Shown here piece after piece: positions 28,518 through 37,312 of a DNA stretch of 64,000 nucleotides; the stretch's first letter is position 1; every line of letters starts with the position of its first letter. Both the position numbers and the translations under genes were made by a program. Origin of the DNA: Nonomuraea jabiensis (lineage in GTDB: Bacteria; Actinomycetota; Actinomycetes; Streptosporangiales; Streptosporangiaceae); the NCBI RefSeq assembly GCF_014204795.1, contig NZ_JACHMB010000001.1, forward strand, positions 2,046,001-2,110,000, read 5' to 3'. The notes under the pieces were generated by a model, which had not been told where the DNA came from, searched no databases, and saw nothing but the letters and a program-made list of their open reading frames with translations.

Positions 28518-28901
28518 TCAGGGCCCGGCAAGCGAACGCGTGACCTCCTCGACAATCCGATCGACTGCCTCGGACGGATCCTCGTGCTCCCAGATACGGA
28601 CGACCCGCCATCCTGCCTGATGCAGGTGCTCATTCGTGACAACGTCCCTGGCGATGTTCTTCGCCAGCTTCTCGGACCACCACGTGTCGTTCGCGGCAGG
28701 GCGTGTGGCGTGCTCTGGACAGGAGTGCCAGAAACACCCGTCTATGAAGACCGCAACCTTCGCTCGTGTGAAGGCTATGTCGACCGTCCGGCGCTTCATA
28801 CCGGGTATCGGCCACGCCACCCGGTACCGCAAACCACGAGCGTGCAGCAGTTTCCGTACCGAGATCTCAGGTGCGGTGTCTCTGCGACGCTGCTTACTCA
28901 T
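28518..28901 (-). CDS. vsr: Vsr-type very short patch repair / restriction-associated endonuclease
   Basis: Starting at the ATG at 28901 the 127-residue protein begins MSKQRRRDTAPE, the usual Vsr start; an in-frame GTG at 28946 would add 15 residues. It has catalytic Asp41 in TVDIAF, then DGCFWHSCPEH with His59 and His64 and the zinc-site cysteines, and the C-terminal WWSEKL and VVRIWEHE. Vsr nicks DNA at T:G mismatches formed when 5-methylcytosine deaminates, which protects methylated sites. In MORC-type clusters a Vsr is a standing member. It is divergent from the methyltransferase and convergent with the Z1 operon. Confidence 0.93.
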   Translation of the reverse strand: MSKQRRRDTAPEISVRKLLHARGLRYRVAWPIPGMKRRTVDIAFTRAKVAVFIDGCFWHSCPEHATRPAANDTWWSEKLAKNIARDVVTNEHLHQAGWRVVRIWEHEDPSEAVDRIVEEVTRSLAGP

Positions 28902-29329
28902 CCGCGCCGACACACCGACCGAACTAGGAAAAGGCATAGAGGCCACAGAAGAACGCTATATCTCGTCCTCAACCCCTGTGACACCAAGGGTTGTCCGAGA
29001 CGACCGAACCACCACCGGCCCTCCGTCTTACACCTCGAAGGCGACCACGTCCAGGTGCAGGTCAACTGTGTAACGAGAACTGAGCTGCCCTCGTGGAGAG
29101 GCCGAGCGCACCCATGTGACGGGCGTCCCGTACAACGCGCTTGAGATTCGAAACCACCAGCCATGTACACAACGCACTGTCTGTGACCACTGGTATCAGG
29201 CGTGCCCCCTGATACCGTCGGTGGCCCTCAGTACGCTGTGTGCGCGTCCCGGCCAGCTTGCTCCCTCTGGGACAACCAATCCCGGAACTATGGCAACATC
29301 GTCCCGAACGACACACCCCTGGAGATCAA
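28902..29329. other. Divergent promoter region between vsr and the methyltransferase
   Basis: About 430 bases separate the two starts. No gene is supported. The segment must hold both promoters. A ribosome site (GGAG at about 29321-29324) serves the methyltransferase, and no clear ribosome site precedes vsr. Confidence 0.5.
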
Positions 29330-30430
29330 GTGCACCCTGTCAAGATTGTTGACTTGTTCGCCGGTCCCGGCGGACTCGACGTGGCAGCGGAGAAGCTCGG
29401 TGTCGCGACGGTGGGTGTGGAATGGGACGCCTCAGCTTGCATGACGCGCCGCGCCGCTGGCCTTGCCACAGTGGAGGACGACGTACGCCGCTATGGTCCT
29501 TCCGACTTCCCTGAGGCGGATGTACTGGCGGGTGGACCACCGTGTCAAACCTTCACTGTCGCCGGCACGGGAGCCGGCCGCAGGGCGCTCGACGAAGTAC
29601 TGCGCTTCGTCAAGCGTTTGGTCGCCCGAGAGGACCGAGAAGAGATCGATCGAGATCTTGCGAAGCTGGAGGACGAGCGAACCGGCTTGGTGCTGGAACC
29701 TCTCCGCTGGGCCCTTGAGGCAATCGACGACGAGAAGAGCACCGCGTATCGGGCGATCGTACTTGAGCAGGTCCCCGCAGTACTTCCGGTATGGGAGGCT
29801 TACGCTGCGGCTCTGGAGGATGAAGGTTATGAAGTGGATTGTGGCATCCTCCGAACGGAGGAGTACGGCGTTCCACAGACCCGCAAGAGAGCGGTACTGA
29901 TCGCTCGCAAGGACGATCAGAAGGTGAGCCTGCCTGAACCTACGCACCGGCCTTATCGGAAGGGTGTCCCGCGCGAGGCCGGCGACCAGACGCGTGCGGA
30001 ATGGACAACCATGGCAGATGTTCTTACCCGACGGTCACCGTTCCTCGTGATCTCGAACTACGGCACCGGCGGGGATCCCAAGGCTCGCGGCCGTCGTGCC
30101 TCATGGGAACCCTCAGCCACGGTCACCGGAAAGATCCGCCGCAACCGTGTCGTTTCTTTGGACGGCACCGAGTTGGAACGCTTCTCTCACGCAGAAGCGG
30201 GCAGCCTTCAGACCTTCCCCGTCGACTACCCCTGGTCTGGATCAGACGTGGGTCAGCAGATCGGGAATGCTGTCCCTCCGCGGTTGGCCATGCACATCCT
30301 TTGTGCTGCATTTGGTTGGAGTCGTCCCACGGAGAAGCAGTTGCAGAGCCTCACGACGTGGAGATCCGTTACAGCTTCAGAACCACCATTCCTTGACCGC
30401 GCTGTCGAGGCAGACGTGGAGCTCGTCTGA
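29330..30430 (+). CDS. DNA (cytosine-5) methyltransferase of the Z1/MORC restriction system
   Basis: The GTG at 29330, with GGAG seven bases upstream, gives 366 residues; the earlier in-frame ATG at 29240 lacks a ribosome site and adds non-conserved sequence. Motifs are DLFAGPGG (8-15), the PCQ loop with catalytic Cys72, EQVP replacing the usual ENVP in motif VI, QTRKR in motif VIII, a target-recognition region around 205-300, and IGNAVPPR near the end. About 70 residues are inserted between motifs IV and VI, making that spacing longer than usual. It should methylate the host sites that the Z1/nuclease complex attacks. Vsr next door guards those sites against deamination mutations. Confidence 0.93.
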   Translation: MHPVKIVDLFAGPGGLDVAAEKLGVATVGVEWDASACMTRRAAGLATVEDDVRRYGPSDFPEADVLAGGPPCQTFTVAGTGAGRRALDEVLRFVKRLVAREDREEIDRDLAKLEDERTGLVLEPLRWALEAIDDEKSTAYRAIVLEQVPAVLPVWEAYAAALEDEGYEVDCGILRTEEYGVPQTRKRAVLIARKDDQKVSLPEPTHRPYRKGVPREAGDQTRAEWTTMADVLTRRSPFLVISNYGTGGDPKARGRRASWEPSATVTGKIRRNRVVSLDGTELERFSHAEAGSLQTFPVDYPWSGSDVGQQIGNAVPPRLAMHILCAAFGWSRPTEKQLQSLTTWRSVTASEPPFLDRAVEADVELV

Positions 30431-30449
30431 TATCCGTCAGACGAGCTCC
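30418..30449 (+). terminator. Strong terminator hairpin after the methyltransferase
   Basis: A perfect 13-base-pair stem (GGAGCTCGTCTGA and its complement) with a six-base loop TATCCG overlaps the last codons and stop of the methyltransferase. No T-run follows, as is common in actinomycetes. It probably acts in both directions. Confidence 0.8.
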
Positions 30450-30568
30450 GAGCACTTAGGAGCCGACGACTCAGTTTCGTCTGCCCGACAGCAAGTGCAG
30501 AACCAGTCGCCGTGCCAGTAAACGAGTCCAATGAGAACTCCCGGCACGGCGGCGGTCAAGGATGAACG

Positions 30569-30748
30569 TCAGCGTTTGTCGCCGGGAAGCACCGTGTGCA
30601 GAAATCCCGCACAGACAAAGCCCAGCCCCACGCCGGCGATGAGTCCGCCGACGAGGCCGGTGCCGATACCCACGGCAGTGCTGACGGACAGAATCATCAC
30701 CCACCGCGAGGGCAGCTTGTCGGAACCGTTGGGGGAATTGTCGTCCAT
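30569..30748 (-). CDS. Small membrane protein
   Basis: The ATG at 30748 has a GAGG ribosome site and gives 59 residues: a polar N-terminus, then one long Gly/Ala/Val/Ile-rich hydrophobic stretch (about residues 17-52) that could form two closely packed helices, and a short basic tail. It is convergent with the methyltransferase, just past the terminator. I do not recognise it. Such small glycine-rich membrane proteins are common in actinomycetes, and nothing ties it to defence. Confidence 0.5.
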   Translation of the reverse strand: MDDNSPNGSDKLPSRWVMILSVSTAVGIGTGLVGGLIAGVGLGFVCAGFLHTVLPGDKR

Positions 30749-31846
30749 CGGGAACCTCGTTCTCGGTTCGGGGCGCCGCATCCTGAGCAGCACCACTTCT
30801 TCGTCGATCGGAGAGGCGGCTTCGACGCAGGTGAGAGCCACCCCTTGGCCGAGGCCTACCTGGACCGCCGGAATTGATCATTGGCGATCCTCACATATGC
30901 GGAGAATCAGTTAATTCGCCACATCGCGCAGGAGACATGGACACCAGGAAGTGCCATGTACCGCGAGCCTCGCCCGTAGCGCAACCCCAGTCCCGCGACC
31001 ACGCCTCTACCAGATGACGACGAAGTTCACGCGTCCATCGCCGTGCTGCTGATGATGCATGACCATGACAAGGACCCCCAAGATCGCAACCCTGGAAGAC
31101 GCTCGATAAATTCCACCGACCCCACGTCAACGCATCGCATCGTTATCCGCACCGACTTCCCGACACCGCTTGAGCGCCATCAAATGCAACGCTCGACAAG
31201 GCCATGCGGTCAACGGCGCATAGGCAAGCGCAAACAGCCGTCGGGACGTCCATGCCGACACAGACCGTCAAAGCGACGCCCTGCTCTTGCGATGCTTCAC
31301 CGCATAACACCACCACCTTCACGCCAGCAGAACCGCAACGGCTCACGCTTCGCAATCGACTGCCTGACACCTTCGGCTTTCGCCCTACCAGGCATCAACG
31401 CACATAGATTGCTTCCACATGAAACGCGTCATCGGTCCCGAGATCACCGAAGTCTAGGCAAAAGGATCCTACACAAACAGCTTGGGTGCAAGCGGAAGCC
31501 TATATATGACCTCAAACCTTAGCATGCTATACAACATCCCATAGATACCTTTTGTGCCGATTTGGCCCCTCTTGCGCCGATGGGTACAGCACCAAGACAA
31601 AGAGGGATTCTTCCCACTTCTTCTTGACATCTGGACCACACACCATCTACGCTCGCGTGGGCGACTCGCTTCGAGTCGACAATCATGTCTGGATGTGCTC
31701 TGAGCCTGAAGACGTGACCAACAACTAGACGCACCCTTTTCAACGGGGCAGAGTGTGATTTTGTTAGAGGGTCTGTGTCAGCGTGCCCAAACGTCAGCAT
31801 GCATTCCCCGTTGTCGAATGAGGCGATGAAAGGCATTCGGAGCTAA
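30749..31846. other. Boundary region between two defence blocks, no supportable gene
   Basis: About 1.1 kb with mixed composition; 31380-31560 is noticeably AT-richer than its surroundings. Short frames on both strands lack ribosome sites and family motifs; the best is 105 codons on the minus strand at 31519-31836, Cys-rich at its end, which I do not call. It probably contains the promoter of the next operon and decayed sequence. Confidence 0.45.
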
Positions 31847-32509
31847 ATGGAACCTTCCTCCAGCGGCAGCGCCCGGCACCTCCACGGGGAACAGTTGGAG
31901 AAGCTCGAACAGTCGCTCAAGAACGCTCTGGCGATCGTCCAGAACACACAGCGCGAGAATTTGAGGCCCGTTGACTGGCTGGACACCGCTGCCAAGGTCG
32001 GCGTCTGCCTTGCGGAATCGCGAGATGCCCTCGCCGAAGTGCGACAAGACGTCATCGGCGGCGCCCGGACAGCACTCCTCCTCTACTTCCGCAGCCACCC
32101 AGGCAAGGAGGTCTCACCCCAAGAGCTGGAAGGTGTAGCGGCAATCCGGGCGTGGGCGCGCCGCATCCGTGAGCTTCGTACGTTCGGCTGGGAAATCGAC
32201 ACCCTAGGCTCGGGGGCTGAGGCACCGTACCGCCTGAACGCTCCACAACTGGAGGAATCCGTTGCTTCGAGTGAAGCAACGGTCGAGTCCGTAGGTGGCA
32301 CAAGCCCCGCGGAACGACTGATCGAATACCTCCTCCACATCAGCCCGTGGCCGGCAAGTCCTCAGCAGCTGGAACGCGTCGCCAAGACACCGACATGGCG
32401 ACAGGAGGTCCGGCAGCTGATCGATCAGGGGTGGCTGATTCAGTCCCACGACGACAGCCCCGAGGACATCCCACCTGGCCACTTCCGGCTGGCGAACCTA
32501 GAGGCATGA
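31847..32509 (+). CDS. Tandem winged-helix-like protein upstream of the DISARM-like operon
   Basis: This 220-residue protein has a GGAG site before its ATG. The N-terminal 75 residues are helical (KLEQSLKNAL, DTAAKVGVCLAE). Two similar winged-helix-like modules follow. The first, about 80-135, has LLLYFRSHPGKEVSPQELE, then RRIRELRTFGWEI and a PYRL wing. The second, about 155-218, has RLIEYLLHISPWPASPQQL, then EVRQLIDQGWLI and a HFRL wing. The repeat is visible by eye. Winged helices of this kind bind DNA. The gene ends 90 bases before the giant sacsin-helicase gene on the same strand. It could be the repressor of the operon or its target-recognition subunit. Confidence 0.7.
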   Translation: MEPSSSGSARHLHGEQLEKLEQSLKNALAIVQNTQRENLRPVDWLDTAAKVGVCLAESRDALAEVRQDVIGGARTALLLYFRSHPGKEVSPQELEGVAAIRAWARRIRELRTFGWEIDTLGSGAEAPYRLNAPQLEESVASSEATVESVGGTSPAERLIEYLLHISPWPASPQQLERVAKTPTWRQEVRQLIDQGWLIQSHDDSPEDIPPGHFRLANLEA

Positions 32510-32599
32510 CGGCGGAGTAGTGCCTAGTTTGTCGTACCTCTCTGGCATAAACGTCTCAAAATCAGCATCCGTTCGTGGTTGCGAGGAGAGCAGATCAAG

Positions 32600-35500
32600 G
32601 TGGTCAGTTCGAACGAGGCCCTGCATGCTGGTCGCGACGATTGGGCGGGCGAGGACAGTCCGGTAGCCAAGGTTGTCCTGACCCAATCCGAGGCATGCCT
32701 CAACTCCTACGTGGCCAACCTCGCCCTGGTCGAAGAGCACGCGAACATCGAGACGTCAGTTCGGGAGGGTGGTTACGGAACCCGACAGCTCTTCGAGCTG
32801 ATCCAGAACGGCGCCGATGAACTACGGTCCACCCCGGACGGACTGATTCACGTGGTCCTGACGGCGGATGTGCTGTACTGCGCAAATCGTGGCAATCCGG
32901 TCACTCCTGAGGGAGCTCGAACCATTCTGGCCTCGCACCTGTCTGGTAAGCGTGGTGCTGAGATCGGACGGTTCGGTGTGGGCTTCAAGTCTGTCCTGAG
33001 CGTCTCAGATCAGCCGCAGTTCTTCAGCCGCAGCGGCTCCTTCGGATGGTCCGCGAGCCGTGCCCGCGCCCGAATCCTGGAACACGTTCCCACCGCCGGC
33101 CCCACACCGGTTCTCCGTATCGCCCATCTACTTGACGCCGGGCATGAGCGCATGTCGGACGCGACACTGGACGAGCTGATGACCTGGGCCAGCACCGTGG
33201 TCAAGCTTCCTCTACGCAACGGCCGCGTCGCCGACCATCTATCCAAGCAACTGCGGGACTTCCCGGAAGTGTTCGCAGTGTTCTCACCGCACGCCGGCCG
33301 CATCATCCTGGAAGACCGCCGAGGCGAGCTTTATCGCAAGGAGATCATCGTAGGGGGCGAGGGCAGTCGCCGCTCGCTCCGACTCGTCGAGAACGGCGTC
33401 GATGCGGAGCCCTTGGAATGGTCAGTCTTCGAGACCTCCTCCCCACTGTCCGACGAGGCGTGGGCGGATGCAGGCGAGTACCGAAATCGTGTCGCGGTTC
33501 CGATCGCCTGGGCAGTTCCGGACTCCGGATGGCAGCGAGAGGGAACCTTTTGGGCCTTCTTTCCGACAGAGTACAAAACTACTTTGAGCGGTGTCCTTAA
33601 TGCAGCATGGAAGACCAATGAGGACCGCCAACACATCCTCAAAGGTAACGTCTTCAATCAGGAACTGATGAAGGCCGCCGCGCGTCTGATCGTGGCCTCC
33701 TTGCCGGGTCTCGCGACATCAGAGGATCCTGCGAAGCCATTGGAGCTGATCACTGCACGAGGTCGGGAGGTTCGTAACTGGGCTGACGAACTGCTCACCC
33801 AGCTGGTCCGCGCCGAGGCAGCGGGCAACCGTTCGCTCCCTGATCAGGAAGGGGTGTTCCAGAAGCCCAGTGACATGAGGATCCACCCGAGGGCTCCGGC
33901 AACCGATGACGGTCGGCGCTGGATGACTTGGGTGGAGCGGTGGGCCGCCTTTCCTGGGCGCCCTGTCGCATGGTGCCATCCTTCAGTCGAGAGAACGGCG
34001 ACTCGTCGAGCCCGGGCGGACATGCTGATCGAGGAGGCGGGGGGCAGAGCAGCCACTGTCCGGGAGTGGTTGGAGGCACTGGTCGCCGACGGTTCCACTG
34101 CTGCCTCAGCCGTTGCGCTGTCCATCGTGGCGGAGATGGTTGCAGAGAACCACCCCTACAAGAGCGAGGCGCTCAAGGCTGCAGTCTTGCGCACGACAGA
34201 CGGACAACTGGTTCTCCCCCAAGAGGGTAAGGTCTTCCGACGTTCGCCGCTGGATCCCTCCACCGAGGGCACCGTCTATGTTGACCCGGAGTTGGAGAGC
34301 GACCCAGCCGCCTCTCGATTCCTCGACATTCTCGGTATCCGGGAAGCAGACGCGTTCGGCCGCTTCTCCGCGGCCCTCTCGGGCGGTTTCGCCCACTTCG
34401 GGGAAACCGACTGGGACCGGCTGTGGCTGCTTGCCCGGGCTACAGGCGCCGAACGTGCCGTCGAACACTTGACCAGCCGAGGCGTGATCACGGATCTCAA
34501 GGTGCGTACACGCACGGGTGCCTACAAGAGGCTGAACGACTGCTTGCTCCCTGGGGCGGTCATTCCCTCAGGGAGTCCCGACGACGGGGAATTCGTGGTG
34601 AACGAGGATTTTCACCATGATGACATGGCCATGTTGCGCCAGTTGGGCATGTCCGACGTCCCGAGCGCCGATGTGGATCCCTCGCGGGCTGCATGGTTCG
34701 AAGAGTATCGATCGAGCATGATCGATCTGTACTACAAGTCCATTCCTCACGGTGATCGCAGGCCCCAGCATGGCAAGATCGTGGTCTCAGGTGCGAACCC
34801 TGCTGGTCACCTCGGGCTTCTGTTCGGTCTTTCGCCGGCGGCGCGCTCCAGGTTCATCCAGAACCTGCCGCCCAGTGGAATGGTCACAACCTGGTCTGTC
34901 TATGCACTCACTCGCCCCGATGACGCTCCTCTGTCCATTCAGTCACCGCTGGTTTGGGCCATTGCCCAGCGCGGCCGACTGGCCACATCGATGGGAGTTC
35001 GTCGCATCGCGGACTGCGTCGGACCTGGCTTGAGGGACCATGCCCGCGTCCTGCCGGTCGCCGACATCGACCCTGGCCTTGCACGTGCCCTTGGGCTCGC
35101 AAACACCCTTGAGGAGATCAAAGGGGGGCTGTGGCTCTCACTCCTCAATCAGGCTCTCGAGAACGAGAGGCCTGTAGAGCTCGGCATGCTTTACGCACTG
35201 GCCGTCACCCAGTTGAGCGCCCCACCCAAGATCCGCTGCCAGCAGGGCGAGCAGTGGATCACCTGTCCTCCGGCGAACGCCGCCGCCACCGCGGATCAAA
35301 GCCAGTATCGACGTCTCATGGCAGGGGATGTCGCCGCTCTGCTGGTTCCTAGATCGGACGACGTCGCCCAGCTTGTGTCCCAGTGGGGAATGAAGACGTT
35401 CGACGAGGTCTACATCACCGAGCTCCGGGCAAGCTACCCGAGCCAGCCGATCCCTCTCGAGGACGTCTTCCCCCAACTGAAGTTCGAACCGGGACGCCCG

Positions 35501-37312
35501 CTGCGCGGGCTGCAGCTGCTGCGCTGTGAGGCTTTGGAGCAGCTCATCCGCACACCGGCGGGACAGACGTCGGAGCCTGTCGAGATCGGCCGACGCGACG
35601 AGACGATCTACTGGCGCGACCAGGGCGATGACCTTGACCTGCTCCGAGAGCTGAACGCACTCCTCAAGCTAGGGCTCTCGGAGGAGCGCTGCCGGCAGGT
35701 CCTCCAGCACCGTACGGACATCCAGCGAGACCAGCAGGTCGTCAAGGTCAGAGAGCTGCCGGACCTCAGAGACAAGCTAGTGGCCATGCTCGGTGGAGAC
35801 ATGCTTCGGGAACGACTGCCGTACGGTCTGGTCGACGCTGTCGAGGCCGAGGACGGTCCTGTTGACGACCGAACCGTTGCCGAGCTGGCACTTGCGGTGT
35901 ACGGCTCTGGCATTCTGCGAGAGTTCCGTCAGGAACTGGAGGATCGAGGCTTCCCTGTACCGACCCAGATGACCGGTAACCATCAGGCGCGAACATTCGT
36001 AGCCGATCTCGGTCTTCCCGCCGAGTATGCCGGGTTTCGACAGCCTGGTCTCGACCCAGTGCTCACTGTGCAGGGCCCGGTGGATTTCCCGGCTCTGCAT
36101 GAGTATCAAGAGTCGATGGTCGGTCGAATTCTGGAGGTCCTACAGAGCAAGCCCTCACAACGAGGAATGCTCAGCCTGCCTACCGGAGCGGGCAAGACAC
36201 GAGTCGCCGTCGAGGCGATCATCCGCCGCCTGCGCGCGCTTCCGTCTGAGGCCGTCTCCGTCCCGGTGCTATGGGTCGCACAGACAGAAGAGCTGTGCGA
36301 GCAGGCGGTCCAGACCTGGCAGATGGTATGGCGCCACACCGGCCCAGCCCGGCAGCTGACCATCAGCAGACTGTGGGCCACCAACGAGGCAGACCCTGTC
36401 GAGGAGGGACATCACCTCGTCATCGCCACAGATGCCAAATTGGAGAAGGTCATCGAGACGGACGGGTACGCGTGGCTTCGCGAGGCTCAAGCCGTCATCG
36501 TGGACGAGGCCCACACCTCGATCAGTCCGCGGTACACACGGGTCTTGGCCGCTCTCGGTCTCACGCCGCATCGATCGCGATGCCCTCTGGTCGGCTTGAC
36601 CGCAACGCCCTTCCGAGGAACGAATGCGGAAGAGACAAACCGTCTGGTGGCTCGTTATGGGGGGAATCGGCTCGATCATCACCGGGACGGCACAGACATC
36701 CTAGGCGGCGACCCGTACGCCGCTCTGCAGGAGCTCGGCGTGCTGGCCCGGGTGAGACACGAAGAACTGCCGGGTGCGCGGCTCGATCTAAGTACACGGG
36801 AGCGAGACACACTCACACAACTGCGTCGCCTGCCGGCATCGGCGGAGGAGCGACTCGGTCATGACACCATTCGTAACCGAATTCTGATCGACAAGATCCT
36901 CAGCTTGCCGGACGACTGGCCGATCCTGCTCTTCGCCACGTCCGTCAACCATGCCCAGACCATGGCGGCACTTCTTGCTCGCAAGGGGGTCTCGGCCGCC
37001 ACGGTGTCGAGTGACACCGACCCTGGTCAGCGCCGGCATGTGATCGAGCAGTTCCGCCAGGGCAAGATCCGAGTGCTGGCCAACTACAACGTGCTGTCCC
37101 AGGGATTTGACGCCCCGGCTACGCGGGCAGTGCTTGTCGCACGACCTACGTACAGCCCCAACGTCTACCAGCAGATGATCGGCCGGGGTATTCGCGGTCC
37201 TCTGAACGGCGGCAAGGAGGAGTGCCTCATCATTAATGTCGCAGACAACATCGCCCAATACGGTGAGGAGCTCGCGTTCCGCCAGTTCGAGTACCTATGG
37301 AAGAGACGATGA
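32600..37312 (+). CDS. Sacsin-like GHKL ATPase fused to SF2 helicase
   Basis: The protein is about 1570 residues from GTG 32600, chosen because GAGGAG lies 11 bases upstream; an in-frame TTG at 32579 precedes that site. The N-terminus is a sacsin/Hsp90-type ATPase: FELIQNGADE (about 68-77) supplies the Asn/Asp pair and GRFGVGFKSVLS (about 123-134) the ATP lid. About 1000 residues follow without motifs that I can name. The C-terminus is a superfamily 2 helicase: PTGAGKTR (about 1193-1200), VDEAH (about 1300), LTATPFRG (about 1332) and an arginine-finger region QQMIGRGIRG (about 1525). The stop overlaps the UvrD-like gene's ATG. Such a fusion could sense a DNA structure with its clamp-like head and remodel DNA with its motor. 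It is not a standard DISARM subunit. Confidence 0.88.
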   Translation: MVSSNEALHAGRDDWAGEDSPVAKVVLTQSEACLNSYVANLALVEEHANIETSVREGGYGTRQLFELIQNGADELRSTPDGLIHVVLTADVLYCANRGNPVTPEGARTILASHLSGKRGAEIGRFGVGFKSVLSVSDQPQFFSRSGSFGWSASRARARILEHVPTAGPTPVLRIAHLLDAGHERMSDATLDELMTWASTVVKLPLRNGRVADHLSKQLRDFPEVFAVFSPHAGRIILEDRRGELYRKEIIVGGEGSRRSLRLVENGVDAEPLEWSVFETSSPLSDEAWADAGEYRNRVAVPIAWAVPDSGWQREGTFWAFFPTEYKTTLSGVLNAAWKTNEDRQHILKGNVFNQELMKAAARLIVASLPGLATSEDPAKPLELITARGREVRNWADELLTQLVRAEAAGNRSLPDQEGVFQKPSDMRIHPRAPATDDGRRWMTWVERWAAFPGRPVAWCHPSVERTATRRARADMLIEEAGGRAATVREWLEALVADGSTAASAVALSIVAEMVAENHPYKSEALKAAVLRTTDGQLVLPQEGKVFRRSPLDPSTEGTVYVDPELESDPAASRFLDILGIREADAFGRFSAALSGGFAHFGETDWDRLWLLARATGAERAVEHLTSRGVITDLKVRTRTGAYKRLNDCLLPGAVIPSGSPDDGEFVVNEDFHHDDMAMLRQLGMSDVPSADVDPSRAAWFEEYRSSMIDLYYKSIPHGDRRPQHGKIVVSGANPAGHLGLLFGLSPAARSRFIQNLPPSGMVTTWSVYALTRPDDAPLSIQSPLVWAIAQRGRLATSMGVRRIADCVGPGLRDHARVLPVADIDPGLARALGLANTLEEIKGGLWLSLLNQALENERPVELGMLYALAVTQLSAPPKIRCQQGEQWITCPPANAAATADQSQYRRLMAGDVAALLVPRSDDVAQLVSQWGMKTFDEVYITELRASYPSQPIPLEDVFPQLKFEPGRPLRGLQLLRCEALEQLIRTPAGQTSEPVEIGRRDETIYWRDQGDDLDLLRELNALLKLGLSEERCRQVLQHRTDIQRDQQVVKVRELPDLRDKLVAMLGGDMLRERLPYGLVDAVEAEDGPVDDRTVAELALAVYGSGILREFRQELEDRGFPVPTQMTGNHQARTFVADLGLPAEYAGFRQPGLDPVLTVQGPVDFPALHEYQESMVGRILEVLQSKPSQRGMLSLPTGAGKTRVAVEAIIRRLRALPSEAVSVPVLWVAQTEELCEQAVQTWQMVWRHTGPARQLTISRLWATNEADPVEEGHHLVIATDAKLEKVIETDGYAWLREAQAVIVDEAHTSISPRYTRVLAALGLTPHRSRCPLVGLTATPFRGTNAEETNRLVARYGGNRLDHHRDGTDILGGDPYAALQELGVLARVRHEELPGARLDLSTRERDTLTQLRRLPASAEERLGHDTIRNRILIDKILSLPDDWPILLFATSVNHAQTMAALLARKGVSAATVSSDTDPGQRRHVIEQFRQGKIRVLANYNVLSQGFDAPATRAVLVARPTYSPNVYQQMIGRGIRGPLNGGKEECLIINVADNIAQYGEELAFRQFEYLWKRR

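Noticed and set aside
29330..30430. The second C5-methyltransferase as the DrmMII of the DISARM-like operon
   Set aside because: It is divergent from vsr and closed off from the next operon by a strong terminator and 1.4 kb, so it belongs with the Z1/MORC genes; a role in trans cannot be excluded.
30569..30841. A longer start for the small membrane protein
   Set aside because: The extra 31 residues lack conservation cues, while the internal ATG at 30748 has a GAGG site.
31519..31836. A 105-codon minus-strand frame before the DISARM-like operon
   Set aside because: It has no ribosome site, an unusual composition and no motif; it is left as unassigned intergenic sequence.
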